Below, piece after piece: positions 46,401 through 55,643 of a stretch of DNA of 64,000 nt. The stretch is from Ignavibacteria bacterium (GTDB lineage: Bacteria > Bacteroidota > Ignavibacteria > Tepidaquicellales > Tepidaquicellaceae): assembly GCA_016719565.1 (NCBI GenBank), contig JADJYU010000007.1, positions 310,001 to 374,000 of the forward strand, in the 5' to 3' direction. The position numbers and the translations under genes were made by a program. Each line of letters opens with the position of its first letter. The first letter of the stretch is position 1. The notes beneath the pieces are model-generated. The model saw only the letters and a program-made list of their open reading frames with translations. It did no database searches and was not told where the DNA came from.

Positions 46401-47954
46401 TCAGTTTGTAATTAGTTTACCCGACATTGTCTTATAATCAAATCCTCTCGCATCTACATTAAAATCACCGCTGATCTGACCTTCAAGTTCCTTATCTTTA
46501 AATATCTTCCCAGGATTTAATCCGGAAGTTTTAAAGTCCCCTTTATATACAATATCATTTCCTGTAAGATCCATAAAAGCATTTCCATAGGTTCGGCCTG
46601 CTGATGTATTTATATCAAAGTCAGTTTCAAATTTTGACGGCTCTCCGGTATATGTTAAGGACGGTATACTGATTATTCCCATATGAGTATAATCCGGTAT
46701 ATCCAGTCCGGGAAGAAGTATTTTAGTATCTCTCGGATCTATAATTATATCTTTACCCGTCACATTAAAATACAATGACTCTGGATTATGCAGATTTTTT
46801 ATATTCCCGGAGAAATAATACTGAGATTTCTCTGATTTCAAATTAAGTTTTTTTAAATTCAGATCTCCGTATTTATCTTCTGTGACTAAAGAAAAACTAA
46901 TTGTGCTGTCAAGAAAATCCAGTTCCGGCAGAAAAAAACTAAGGTCATCCATGTTTATCGGATCAGCTTCGATATTTATTTTCGTATCTTTATTTTCCAG
47001 TCCTTCATAATCAAAACCTTCAAGCGCATTCACTCCCTTTATTCTGATCTGATTAATTTTAATATCAGATCTGTCGGTCAGCAGTGTCAGCTTACTCAGC
47101 TCAGTGATTGTATCTTTATAATTTATATTCGCCTGCAGTGAAAACTGATTCAGATTTAAAGGTGAGTTGGTTTTGAAATTCAGATTTTTAATGTTTACCT
47201 CTTTGTCTTCCGGAAAGTATTTTGCCGACAGATTAAGATTAAATTTATTCATGTCAAGCTCAGAAACATTAAAAGTGTCAATGTTACGAACTGGTATATC
47301 TCTTATTGGTAAAGCCGAATTTTTATTTTCAAGTATTCTTACAGAACCGTTTTCTATGATCAGATTTTCGGCGGTAATGCCCCAGTCGAATTCTGACGAT
47401 GTCGTATCATCATCCGGTGTTTCTGATTCAAGAAAATATTCGAAATTCCATTTCAGACTGTCATTTCTGCCGCGAATTTTTGTAAGGTTTATCTGAGGAT
47501 CTTTAAGAATAAGCTCTCTTGTAAAAATTTCCTGTTTAAGCAGTTTCAGAATATCATACTTCACAAAAAGCGAGCTGAATTTTAATAGCGTATCGCCTTT
47601 CACTTTTATACTTCCGTTATTAAGTGTAAATCCTTTAAGCAAATTTCCGTTCAGAGATTCAGCGTGAATGACGGTTTCCTTTTCGGAAAATGATTCGTTA
47701 AGTTTATCAAGTGCGATATCAAGAGCAAGATTGGAGAATATATCTGTCTGTATAAATATGAATATTCCTATTACAAGAAGAATTATAAAAATAAAAATAT
47801 ACTTAACCACTGTAAAGAATTTCCCGATAAAACTTTTCTTAGGTTTAATTCCTTCATTCTGAACTTTCTGATCTGTTTGATTTTTGGAAATATCCTCAGT
47901 ATCAGGATTCGGATTATTTTCGGTGTTTTCGGAATTTTTATCTTCTTCGGACAT
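46401..47954 (-). CDS. TamB-family protein, N-terminal part (frameshifted)
   Basis: 517 residues: acidic cytoplasmic head, one signal-anchor (VVKYIFIFIILLVIGIFIFI, about 48-67), then AsmA-like repeats (LALDIALDKLNESF, LNGSIKVKG types). It ends early at TGA 46401 just after MSGKLITN. It is the start of the TamB-like gene that continues in two other frames to 43262. It follows rfaE2 by 21 bases, so the run rfaE1-rfaE2-tamB-rnr is probably one operon for the envelope. Confidence 0.85.
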   Translation of the reverse strand: MSEEDKNSENTENNPNPDTEDISKNQTDQKVQNEGIKPKKSFIGKFFTVVKYIFIFIILLVIGIFIFIQTDIFSNLALDIALDKLNESFSEKETVIHAESLNGNLLKGFTLNNGSIKVKGDTLLKFSSLFVKYDILKLLKQEIFTRELILKDPQINLTKIRGRNDSLKWNFEYFLESETPDDDTTSSEFDWGITAENLIIENGSVRILENKNSALPIRDIPVRNIDTFNVSELDMNKFNLNLSAKYFPEDKEVNIKNLNFKTNSPLNLNQFSLQANINYKDTITELSKLTLLTDRSDIKINQIRIKGVNALEGFDYEGLENKDTKINIEADPINMDDLSFFLPELDFLDSTISFSLVTEDKYGDLNLKKLNLKSEKSQYYFSGNIKNLHNPESLYFNVTGKDIIIDPRDTKILLPGLDIPDYTHMGIISIPSLTYTGEPSKFETDFDINTSAGRTYGNAFMDLTGNDIVYKGDFKTSGLNPGKIFKDKELEGQISGDFNVDARGFDYKTMSGKLITN

Positions 47955-47975
47955 AAGTAAGGAGTTTGTATCGGA

Positions 47976-48440
47976 TCAGTTTTTTCGGATTTTATCTATT
48001 ATCGAGGACGAAGAATAATTATTAATAAAATTCAGACTTACTACTTTACCTTTGTTCTCTTTTACAATATCAGATCCGACAATGTCTTTTTCTTTCCAGT
48101 CACCGCCTTTGACAAGACAATCCGGAAGTAAAAGTTTGATTAACTCATACGGCGTATCTTCATTAAAAATAGTAACGTAGTCAACTGATTTCAGATTGTC
48201 TAATATGAATGCTCTGTCAAGTTCAGAGTTTACAGGTCTGCTCTCGCCTTTTAATTTTTTAACGGATTTATCTGAATTAACTCCGACTATTAAATAATCT
48301 CCGAGAAGCTTTGCCTGATTCAGATAAGATACATGACCTTTGTGAAGTATATCAAAACAGCCGTTTGTAAATACCAGTTTTTTATTCTCTTCCCTTATCT
48401 TACTCCTGATATCAGAAAGATCTTTACTTTTTAAAATCAT
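47976..48440 (-). CDS. rfaE2: Heptose 1-phosphate adenylyltransferase RfaE2
   Basis: 154-residue nucleotidyltransferase making ADP-heptose from heptose 1-phosphate. It has the cytidylyltransferase-fold motif TNGCFDILHKGHVSYL (HxGH) and KGGDWKEKDIVGSDIV near the end. It is the second half of what E. coli encodes as bifunctional HldE. Its ATG overlaps the stop of rfaE1 as ATGA. Confidence 0.94.
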   Translation of the reverse strand: MILKSKDLSDIRSKIREENKKLVFTNGCFDILHKGHVSYLNQAKLLGDYLIVGVNSDKSVKKLKGESRPVNSELDRAFILDNLKSVDYVTIFNEDTPYELIKLLLPDCLVKGGDWKEKDIVGSDIVKENKGKVVSLNFINNYSSSSIIDKIRKN

Positions 48441-49432
48441 TTTTCTTTACTTAAAATATTTTTTATCAGCTCATTTTTGAATACAGGAACAATGCCGACT
48501 TCCTGCACTACAAGACCGGCAGCGTAATTTGAAATTACAGCCGCGTCATGCACGCTCGCCCCGCCCGAGAGACATACTGCAATAGTTGAGATAACGGTGT
48601 CTCCCGCTCCTGATACGTCAGCTACTTTTCTGGCTTTCGTACTGATCTTTTCTTTTTTTAATTTTCCGTTAACTGATTCATATATCATCATTCCCTGTTC
48701 ACCAAGCGTAAATATTATATTACTGCAGCTTATTTTTTTCATAAGCTTCGCGGCAATTTCATCAAGATAATCAAGGTCTTTTATTTTTATACCGAACGAA
48801 TCTTCTAATTCTTTTCTGTTTGGTTTGAATATAAATGCATTTCTGAATTCAAAAAAATTATCAAACTTTGGATCAACCAGTACTTTAAAGTTCTTCTTAA
48901 CAGATAAAGATGAAATTTTCCTGATAAGTTCTTTTGTTAATACACCTTTGTTATAATCCTGTAAAATTACGATTGAATTTTTTTCCGCATGATCATTCAG
49001 CAATGTAAGAATTTTCTTCTGAGACTCTTCTGAAACATCTTCCTTAGATTCACTGTCAATCCTTAATAGATGATGTGACTCAGAAATAATCCTTGACTTG
49101 CTCGTCGTAGGTCTTCCGGCTTCTGAAATTATCCCGTCCGTGCCGATGCCGATATTGCTCAGTGAATATTTCAGCAGTTCGCTTTCAGCATCATCACCGG
49201 TAACGCCGATGAGGAATGGATCCGACCCGAGTGTCTTTATATTGTATGCGACATTTGCAGCGCCTCCGAGACGGAATTCATTTTTTCGGATATCAAAGAC
49301 CGGAACGGGGGCTTCAGGAGATATTCTAGATACATCTCCGAATAAATATCTGTCGAGCATTAAATCCCCGGCTATTATGATTTTTCTGTTACGGGAATTA
49401 TTGAAAATGCCTGTAAGTTGCTTTCTATTCAT
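48437..49432 (-). CDS. rfaE1: Heptose 7-phosphate kinase RfaE1 (PfkB family)
   Basis: 331 residues of the PfkB sugar-kinase family: GDLMLDRYLFGDVSRISPEAPVPV at the start, RLGGAANVAYN, and the catalytic anion hole DVSGAGDTVIS near the end. It phosphorylates heptose 7-phosphate at C1 in ADP-heptose synthesis for lipopolysaccharide core. It heads the rfaE1-rfaE2-tamB-rnr run. Confidence 0.94.
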   Translation of the reverse strand: MNRKQLTGIFNNSRNRKIIIAGDLMLDRYLFGDVSRISPEAPVPVFDIRKNEFRLGGAANVAYNIKTLGSDPFLIGVTGDDAESELLKYSLSNIGIGTDGIISEAGRPTTSKSRIISESHHLLRIDSESKEDVSEESQKKILTLLNDHAEKNSIVILQDYNKGVLTKELIRKISSLSVKKNFKVLVDPKFDNFFEFRNAFIFKPNRKELEDSFGIKIKDLDYLDEIAAKLMKKISCSNIIFTLGEQGMMIYESVNGKLKKEKISTKARKVADVSGAGDTVISTIAVCLSGGASVHDAAVISNYAAGLVVQEVGIVPVFKNELIKNILSKEK

Positions 49433-49533
49433 TACTTTAAAATAAACTTATTATACAGGTTATTCAATGCGAATTATATTATTGGAATTCCGAAGGGACA
49501 ATTTCATCCGTCAGCTTGTCCCTGTTTAAAAAT

Positions 49534-49567
49534 AGAATCCCTCCTCAAATTACTGAAGAGGGATTCT
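49534..49567 (-). terminator. Rho-independent terminator downstream of the phospholipase-like gene
   Basis: Stem AGAATCCCTC/GAGGGATTCT (10 bp, 49534-49543 and 49558-49567) with a 14-base loop. On the minus strand it is followed by TATTTTTA. It lies 41 bases after the stop of the gene that ends at 49608. Confidence 0.82.
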
Positions 49568-49607
49568 TTTCAAATGTTAAATATCAATTTCAGACATTTA
49601 ACTGAAT

Positions 49608-52442
49608 TTATTTGATCAATGTCATTTTTCCTGTCTTTGAAAAATTTCCGTAAGTTAATCTGTAAAAATATATACCGCTGGGAATGTCTGTTGCATTCCA
49701 GACAGCTGAATGATCACCCGGAGTTTTCTTTTCATTCATGATCACGCTGATCTCATTTCCGAGCATATCATAAATTATGATCTTCACGGAATTCGAAGCG
49801 CCGGGTATTTCGGGAAGAGTGAAATAAAATTTGGTCAAAGGATTAAATGGATTCGGATAGTTACCAATTATAAGTTCACTTCTGTGAGCTTCTTTTTCCT
49901 GACCGGTCTCATTTTTAAATGTTCCGTTTCCGCGCTCCTCAAATAATTCACCTTTCTCGTATCTGCCGTGAGTTATGAATATATAACTTCTCTCAAAACC
50001 TGCCGGAACCGGCTCTGCAGTGTTTCTGAATTTTAATATTATCTGATTGGATGAATCGAGCTGCAGTATATTGCCGTCATTTTCTTTAAGCAGGTTAAGC
50101 GCATTTCCGGAGAAAAGATCTTCAGCTTCTATAAGTTCGGATTCTCTTAATAAAAATCCATTGTAATTAATACCTGCATAGGCAAGATAGGAGAACTGAA
50201 ATTCTCCTTTCCAGTCCAAGGACATACTGCTTATTCCTTTATTTGAAAAGACCGGAACTATAACTCCGGAGTTTATTATTCTTTTGGAAAAATTCAGATC
50301 AGTAATTTCATTGTTACCTTTGCTGTCCTGAATCGTTATTGTACCGGCTATATCCTTTACGACCGGAATAACCTGAGTAAGATCACCCGATCCGGGATTG
50401 AATATCAAAGCAATACTGTCCGCACCCAAAGGATTTTTTACATCATCAGGAAATTTTGCAGAAAGTATATCCTTATCGTCTCCTTTTATGAATTTAGGAT
50501 TCTGTAATCCGTATTTTATATAGTTTGTAATTTCCCTCCCTGAGAGTTCCGCGTGAGACGGAAAGACTAGATCTTTAAGTGTATATATAACAATGTCATT
50601 ATTTTCCGTGATCCCGGGCTGCGTCCCGGCAGGGTGGTCAGCTATTAACAGTCTGAACTGATCAAAATAATTGACATCAATATTTGTTTCCTTTACAGCC
50701 AGCCATATCGCGCTGTCTTCCTGTGATATTGCAGGTTTAGTTCTAAGAATATATTTGTCCTCTATAAATTTATTTTTGTTATCAATAAGTTCAGATCTGT
50801 GAAGCAGATTGTTGTCATATACAAAATTATTGCCGTCATGAATAAGTATGTACGGACAGCCTGAATACGGCGGGGGATTCGGTCTGAGAAACTGATTCGG
50901 ATGGATCCATTCAGGCTCGTCAATTCCGTAAAACTTTATGTCATGACCGTATTGATTCGTCGCTTTTACACGGATCGTGAAATGCAATGGAGGTTCCGTG
51001 AATGCATTAACTGATGTATTATTACAGGACGAATCATATTTCATACATGTCCAGTTATTTTTGAAACCTGTATTTTTAATAGTGATCCTGTTTGCGGACT
51101 GACTTACAGAAATTCCCGGGATCGGCAGAAAGCATTCACGCGCCGTGTCACAGACGAATAACTGAAATTCATAGCTCTGAACATTTCCCGAAGCTTCACA
51201 TTGTATCAACATAGCTTCACCTCTGTATAATTTATTATCCGTATTGCTGCTTGTAAATCCTGTAATGTTAGGAAGCATTTTCGGATCGGGAGGAAACATT
51301 CCCGTCTCCACTCCAAACCAGTAATAAAGTCCTGCGACTGATCTGATCGCATGATTGAAACAGTAACCTCCCATTTGATTAAGATCGGTAATATTCTGCG
51401 GAGGACTGCCGAGCTGCTGATAATAATTTTCAATCATCGTATTTGTACCTCCCGGAAGAAAATTATTTCCCATATGCTGCTGAGGGATCTCAATACAATC
51501 CGGCCCGCTTGGATAATGATCAGCAAGCTGAGAAGAAGTATATGCAAGAAATCTGACCGGATCAGAAGGGTCACTGTAAGGATCAATAACACCTCCTGCA
51601 GTTTTTGCAGTGTACATGTTGTAATTAAGATATGCTCCGTCATCTATAAAATTATGATAACAGTCTCCTCCGTCCAGTCCTCTGACATGAACGTCATTGT
51701 GAACATGCGCAGGAACGGACAGGTCCTGTATCAGATGTGACATTCTTCCGAGCACTTCCCAGACAATTGCGTTAAATACATTATCCGTAGCTGTGATCTC
51801 CTCCCTTACAAAAGTTTCCTGTCCGGCTGTATTTACAAAACTCTCCAGCCATATTTTTCTTGTCCTGAAAAAATTTATAAGTCCGCGTGTATGATAACTG
51901 TATCTGAATACATAACCGGACTGATGCAGATAATTTATGTATTCTCTTCCTCCGTAGCCGTTTGTCCAGCTGAACCACTGCCCGTCCTGAAATCTGTTCA
52001 GTTTAGTAAATGCATTAGGATAATGACCTATTGAATTCAGATATGTCAGAGAATTGTCGCCGCTGGTCCTGTCATCTGCATTCCAGAAATGCGAGTTGCT
52101 GACATACCAGCTGAAGGGACCTCTTACATCAAAAACAACATCTTCCTGATCTTCCCTGTATGCTCCGGTTGTGATCTTACCGGTTTGCCATGGGCGCGTT
52201 CCCTGATCACTCATGCTTCCAATTCTCTGATCGAATTTTGAAAAGTCATAATTCGGATATTTGTCTTTAAGAAGACTAAGCGCCTGAAGGCTGATATACA
52301 TATGGACATTTTCGTTGTAGGGATTTTCGGAATTTCCAGATGAACTGTCATCCGGATTCCTGCTGCCGTCATTGTCCGGATGAGCTCCGGAATTTAAAAC
52401 GATAAAAAAATTTACTAATAATATTGCAATAATTGTTCGCAT
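49608..52442 (-). CDS. Secreted zinc-dependent phospholipase C-like protein with T9SS sorting domain
   Basis: 944 residues. Signal peptide MRTIIAILLVNFFIVLNSGA. The N-terminal 380 residues resemble the zinc-dependent phospholipase C / S1-P1 nuclease fold, with histidine- and aspartate-rich helical motifs LGRMSHLIQDLSVPAHVHND and NVHMYISLQAL that fit a three-metal site. A long beta-rich region follows, then the sorting domain GNYPNPFNPLTKFYFTLPE and SGIYFYRLTYGNFSKTGKM. Phospholipase or nuclease activity is inference from the motif alone. Confidence 0.8.
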   Translation of the reverse strand: MRTIIAILLVNFFIVLNSGAHPDNDGSRNPDDSSSGNSENPYNENVHMYISLQALSLLKDKYPNYDFSKFDQRIGSMSDQGTRPWQTGKITTGAYREDQEDVVFDVRGPFSWYVSNSHFWNADDRTSGDNSLTYLNSIGHYPNAFTKLNRFQDGQWFSWTNGYGGREYINYLHQSGYVFRYSYHTRGLINFFRTRKIWLESFVNTAGQETFVREEITATDNVFNAIVWEVLGRMSHLIQDLSVPAHVHNDVHVRGLDGGDCYHNFIDDGAYLNYNMYTAKTAGGVIDPYSDPSDPVRFLAYTSSQLADHYPSGPDCIEIPQQHMGNNFLPGGTNTMIENYYQQLGSPPQNITDLNQMGGYCFNHAIRSVAGLYYWFGVETGMFPPDPKMLPNITGFTSSNTDNKLYRGEAMLIQCEASGNVQSYEFQLFVCDTARECFLPIPGISVSQSANRITIKNTGFKNNWTCMKYDSSCNNTSVNAFTEPPLHFTIRVKATNQYGHDIKFYGIDEPEWIHPNQFLRPNPPPYSGCPYILIHDGNNFVYDNNLLHRSELIDNKNKFIEDKYILRTKPAISQEDSAIWLAVKETNIDVNYFDQFRLLIADHPAGTQPGITENNDIVIYTLKDLVFPSHAELSGREITNYIKYGLQNPKFIKGDDKDILSAKFPDDVKNPLGADSIALIFNPGSGDLTQVIPVVKDIAGTITIQDSKGNNEITDLNFSKRIINSGVIVPVFSNKGISSMSLDWKGEFQFSYLAYAGINYNGFLLRESELIEAEDLFSGNALNLLKENDGNILQLDSSNQIILKFRNTAEPVPAGFERSYIFITHGRYEKGELFEERGNGTFKNETGQEKEAHRSELIIGNYPNPFNPLTKFYFTLPEIPGASNSVKIIIYDMLGNEISVIMNEKKTPGDHSAVWNATDIPSGIYFYRLTYGNFSKTGKMTLIK

Positions 52443-53072
52443 AATAAAATAATTTAAAGGTTAATTAATCGTATCTTTTAAAAATGTTAATGAGTTTTAT
52501 CCTGTGTAATAAATAAAGTATCTTCGTTTTATTATGCCGTCCGTAGCGATTTGACATGAGACAGAATGGTGTAACCTATGAAGCGAACGGTGAATGTAGA
52601 TCTTAAAAATTATCAATTCGTAATTCGTGAATTGTAATTTGTAATTTGTAATTTGTAATTAGCAATTAAATACATCCGGCGCTCTTATCATATTCATGTT
52701 TTCTCCTTTTAATATTTAAAACTAACTTATGCAAATTATCATTATCACCACTTTAAGTCAAATTGCAATTTCCGCCAATTGTGAAAATCCGGCATGCCGT
52801 TTTTTAATTAAAGTTATAGAAAGATTTTATCAGTTTTATTTTTCATTTCACTAAGGCTTTGTTATTCGCCTCAGGACTGCTGAATGAGATCTGCAATGTT
52901 GATATTACAGTTTCAAATGTTTATTTTGATTTTCTAAAGGGAAACCAAAATGACTGAAAATGAAAATCATTGTCTCGAAAATGTTCTCCCTTTAAGTTCA
53001 GTTGTGACTTAGTTGAAACTAAATTCAATTCCCAATTGATTTTTTACATTCATTAAAATTAAATTTACTAAA
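52443..53072. other. Intergenic region of 630 bases between divergent genes
   Basis: No coding sequence found. AT-rich. It holds TTGTAATTTGTAATTTGTAA repeats at 52624-52660 that resemble those at 14036-14067. No clear promoter match, riboswitch or RNA gene is seen. Confidence 0.5.
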
Positions 53073-54404
53073 ATGGAAATTAAAAAATACAAACTTAAAC
53101 CTGTTCCGAGGTTAGTCAATGTACTGAATGTAAATGATAATATTTTTTTATCTGTTGTAATAGGAAACGGTCAGATAGGCGGAAATAAAGTTTTATTAGA
53201 CGGTAAACTTATTGCAAAAGGAAATCTGTCCGAGCCGGCATTTATAGGAACTGTTCCGGAGCTGGCAGAGAAGGAAATTCAGATAGAAACCAATGTGCTT
53301 GATGTAAATGCATTTACAAATGTCTGCGTAATCACTTCTACTATACTTAATCAGGAAAATCAGGTGTTGTTTTCTAAAATTGATCACGGAGCTGCGCCTG
53401 AAAGCGGTATCGTAAATTTCTCCGGCAAGTATATTCTTAATATACTGACATTTCTTTTTTTGTTATTTGTAGGTGTTACAACTGATGGTTATGCGCAGAA
53501 TAATTCTGAAGAACTTACTTTTCAAAATTTAGAAACACCTTCATCTCCGGGATTTATTTTACTGGATGAAGCGCCGGCGTCAATTGAAAGACCGACCACT
53601 CCTCAGGGATTCGGATTAAGTATAATAGGATTTTTTCAGGGTACCGGAGGCGCTATGGAGTTTGCTCCTTACTGGCTGACTTCACATCCTATGCTGACAG
53701 CGGAAAAAATGACATCCGATAATTTTCCCGTCCTGTATAATCTATCAGTATCCGTAACTTCAGTTAAAGCGGAAGATAATAATTATCTGACCGGCGGATT
53801 CAGAACAAGAGTATATCAGTCCTATGGTAAAGCGCAGTCAGAGAAATTAAGATCAATAAAAAAAGAAATTGAGAATGAGCTGTCGGAAAGTCCTGAAGAT
53901 CTGGACCTTAAAAAGATAGAAGAGCTGCGTAAGGAATATGTCGGCGTTACAGAGAAACCGGTTTTTAATATAGACATTGCAGGGGCTGTCGGCGGAGGTT
54001 CGGTTTCTAATTCATTCGATGATCTGAAATTCAACAGATGGGCTGCATGGCTTACTTTAAACTTCCGGCCCGGAGGTGATGATTTTTATTTTACTGTATT
54101 ATCGCGGTATTTAAATAACAAAAATTTTGAAGACTATACTGTAAAAGCGGATCTTGCTGATGTTGGCGCCAGACTCAATTATGATATAGACCGCTTCTGT
54201 CTTTCACTTGAATATATTCAGCGGCTGGACATGACGGAAAGTATTTATAACGATAACAGGGCAGCTGTCATAGGGAGTTATAAATTTTCTGACAACCTTT
54301 ACATCACTTCCACTTTCGGAAAAAATTTTTCCGGCGTCAATAATATAATTGCGCTTGCAGGTATTAATTTTGGATTTTCAAGAAGTAAAGTAAAAGCATT
54401 CTGA
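53073..54404 (+). CDS. Unknown N-terminal domain fused to an outer-membrane-barrel-like domain through an internal signal peptide
   Basis: 443 residues. Residues 1-118 are a soluble strand-rich domain (VNDNIFLSVVIGNGQIGGN, LDGKLIAKG) that I do not recognise. Residues about 122-145 (YILNILTFLFLLFVGVTTDG, then YAQ) look exactly like a signal peptide with a cleavage site, but in mid-protein and without a methionine. The remainder looks like an outer-membrane or periplasmic beta protein, with a coiled-coil stretch near 265-300 and a last strand ending in F. It may be a true fusion, or two genes joined by loss of a stop and start. Confidence 0.7.
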   Translation: MEIKKYKLKPVPRLVNVLNVNDNIFLSVVIGNGQIGGNKVLLDGKLIAKGNLSEPAFIGTVPELAEKEIQIETNVLDVNAFTNVCVITSTILNQENQVLFSKIDHGAAPESGIVNFSGKYILNILTFLFLLFVGVTTDGYAQNNSEELTFQNLETPSSPGFILLDEAPASIERPTTPQGFGLSIIGFFQGTGGAMEFAPYWLTSHPMLTAEKMTSDNFPVLYNLSVSVTSVKAEDNNYLTGGFRTRVYQSYGKAQSEKLRSIKKEIENELSESPEDLDLKKIEELRKEYVGVTEKPVFNIDIAGAVGGGSVSNSFDDLKFNRWAAWLTLNFRPGGDDFYFTVLSRYLNNKNFEDYTVKADLADVGARLNYDIDRFCLSLEYIQRLDMTESIYNDNRAAVIGSYKFSDNLYITSTFGKNFSGVNNIIALAGINFGFSRSKVKAF

Positions 54405-54502
54405 GAGTAACCGGTCTTATATAAACATATTTACCCGCCTTTGGTATTGCCTTCACGAATTTAGACTAATTGAAATATTTTTAAAAACTCTGTTATGAAT
54501 TG

Positions 54503-54534
54503 TTGAAATTTTTTTGTAACTTTGTTTATCAACT
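54503..54534 (+). promoter_or_regulatory. Bacteroidota-type promoter for the DUF1579-like gene
   Basis: TTG at 54503-54505, 21-base spacer, TAACTTTG at 54527-54534, 30 bases before the ATG at 54565. Confidence 0.6.
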
Positions 54535-54564
54535 AATTAAAAAACTAAAGAAAGGGAGATTACT

Positions 54565-55104
54565 ATGTTTAAAAATTTTTTAAGCTTTTACTTTATACTT
54601 ACTTTGCTGTTTTCAGTAAAGATTCAGGCGCAGGACGAAGCTCTTGACGAAAGTGAAATGATTTTACCTCCGCTTGGAATCGTTAATCAGGTCTATGAAG
54701 ATATGACAGGCAACTGGATCGCCGAAAGCAATATGATGGGAATACCGATGGTGCAGGATATGAAAATTTACTGGGATATTAATCACCAGTTCTTAATTGT
54801 TGATCTGAGATCGACCGGAAAAGAAGACGTTACAAAGACTTATCAGGGTAAAGGTCTTTTCGGTGTGGATCAGATGGGGAATGCCAAGACGTGGTGGTTT
54901 GATTCATGGGGCGCGGATAATGTATCTATAGGAAGCGGCGCTTTCAGCGATAATAAAGTTACAGTTAACAATAGTAACTCAATGATGACTGAGACAAGAT
55001 CGTTTCTTGTTGCCGGTAATGAAATGATAATGAATTCTAAAGGTACAATGAAAATTGCAGGTAAAGAAATTCCGTATGACGAAACTGTAATATTCCGCAG
55101 ATAA
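54565..55104 (+). CDS. Secreted DUF1579-like protein
   Basis: 179 residues. Signal peptide MFKNFLSFYFILTLLFSVKIQA. A single beta-barrel-like domain follows with LTGNW-type opening (YEDMTGNWIAESNM), then DINHQFLIVDLRS and IMNSKGTMKIAGKEIPYDE, resembling DUF1579. The role is unknown. GGGAG upstream of the ATG is a good ribosome site. It is a single-gene unit with its own promoter and terminator. Confidence 0.75.
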   Translation: MFKNFLSFYFILTLLFSVKIQAQDEALDESEMILPPLGIVNQVYEDMTGNWIAESNMMGIPMVQDMKIYWDINHQFLIVDLRSTGKEDVTKTYQGKGLFGVDQMGNAKTWWFDSWGADNVSIGSGAFSDNKVTVNNSNSMMTETRSFLVAGNEMIMNSKGTMKIAGKEIPYDETVIFRR

Positions 55105-55140
55105 AATTTTTGTGAAGAAATTTTAAGAGACACGGAATTA

Positions 55141-55197
55141 AAATGTCACACAGCATTTTAGAAGATTCATTCTAAGATCCGTGTGACATTTTTTTAT
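55141..55197 (+). terminator. Terminator after the DUF1579-like gene
   Basis: Outer stem AAATGTCACAC/GTGTGACATTT (55141-55151, 55181-55191), inner stem TTAGAA/TTCTAA, then a T run. Confidence 0.82.
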
Positions 55198-55343
55198 AAA
55201 TATTGGAAGGACAAACTTCCGGAACAGAGTAATACCGGATTGGCGATACCGCCGGTACAATTTACTTTAAAATTCTTCGAAATAATAATTTATTTTTATA
55301 TACCGCATCCTCAAGTTTACGGTTACAACAATTAATTTTTGAA

Positions 55344-55446
55344 AGTACCCGCATAAAGTACCCACAGAAAGTACCCGCATAAAGTACACGCAGAAAGTAC
55401 CCGCAGAAAGAACTCGTAGAAGTACTCGTAGAAAGTAGCCGCAGGC
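55344..55446. repeat. Tandem array of eight 13-bp units (AGTACCCGCAtAA type)
   Basis: Units start at 55344, 55357, 55370, 55383, 55396, 55409 (12 bases), 55421 and 55434. Consensus AGTACCCGCAGAA, with CGCATAA/CGCAGAA alternating in the first units and CTCGTAGAA drift later. It ends in the palindrome at 55439. Confidence 0.85.
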
Positions 55447-55458
55447 TTCAGCCTGCGG
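55439..55458. repeat. Palindrome CCGCAGGC-TTCA-GCCTGCGG
   Basis: Perfect 8-bp arms around a 4-base loop, preceded by GTAG. GC-rich palindromes of this kind are scattered as REP-like elements in many bacterial genomes. Confidence 0.75.
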
Positions 55459-55469
55459 AAAATATTAGA

Positions 55470-55643
55470 AGTAAATGTTAAAAGAAATTATTACAAGAAA
55501 ATGTTAAAGGAGAATTTTATAGATGAATATTAAAGCATAACATAAAAAAGAATATTAAAAGAAAATATAAAGGAAAATATTACAGAAAATATCAGAGGAG
55601 AATTATAAAAGAAAAAATTAAAGGAAAATAGTGCTCGCTATAA
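55470..55643. repeat. A-rich degenerate repeats (AGAAAAT-AT-TAAAGG type)
   Basis: Recurring AGAAAATATTA/AGGAGAATTATA blocks spaced about 11-15 bases. The period is irregular. The last two 21-base frames (55602, 55623) already fall in step with the 21-bp array that follows. Confidence 0.6.
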
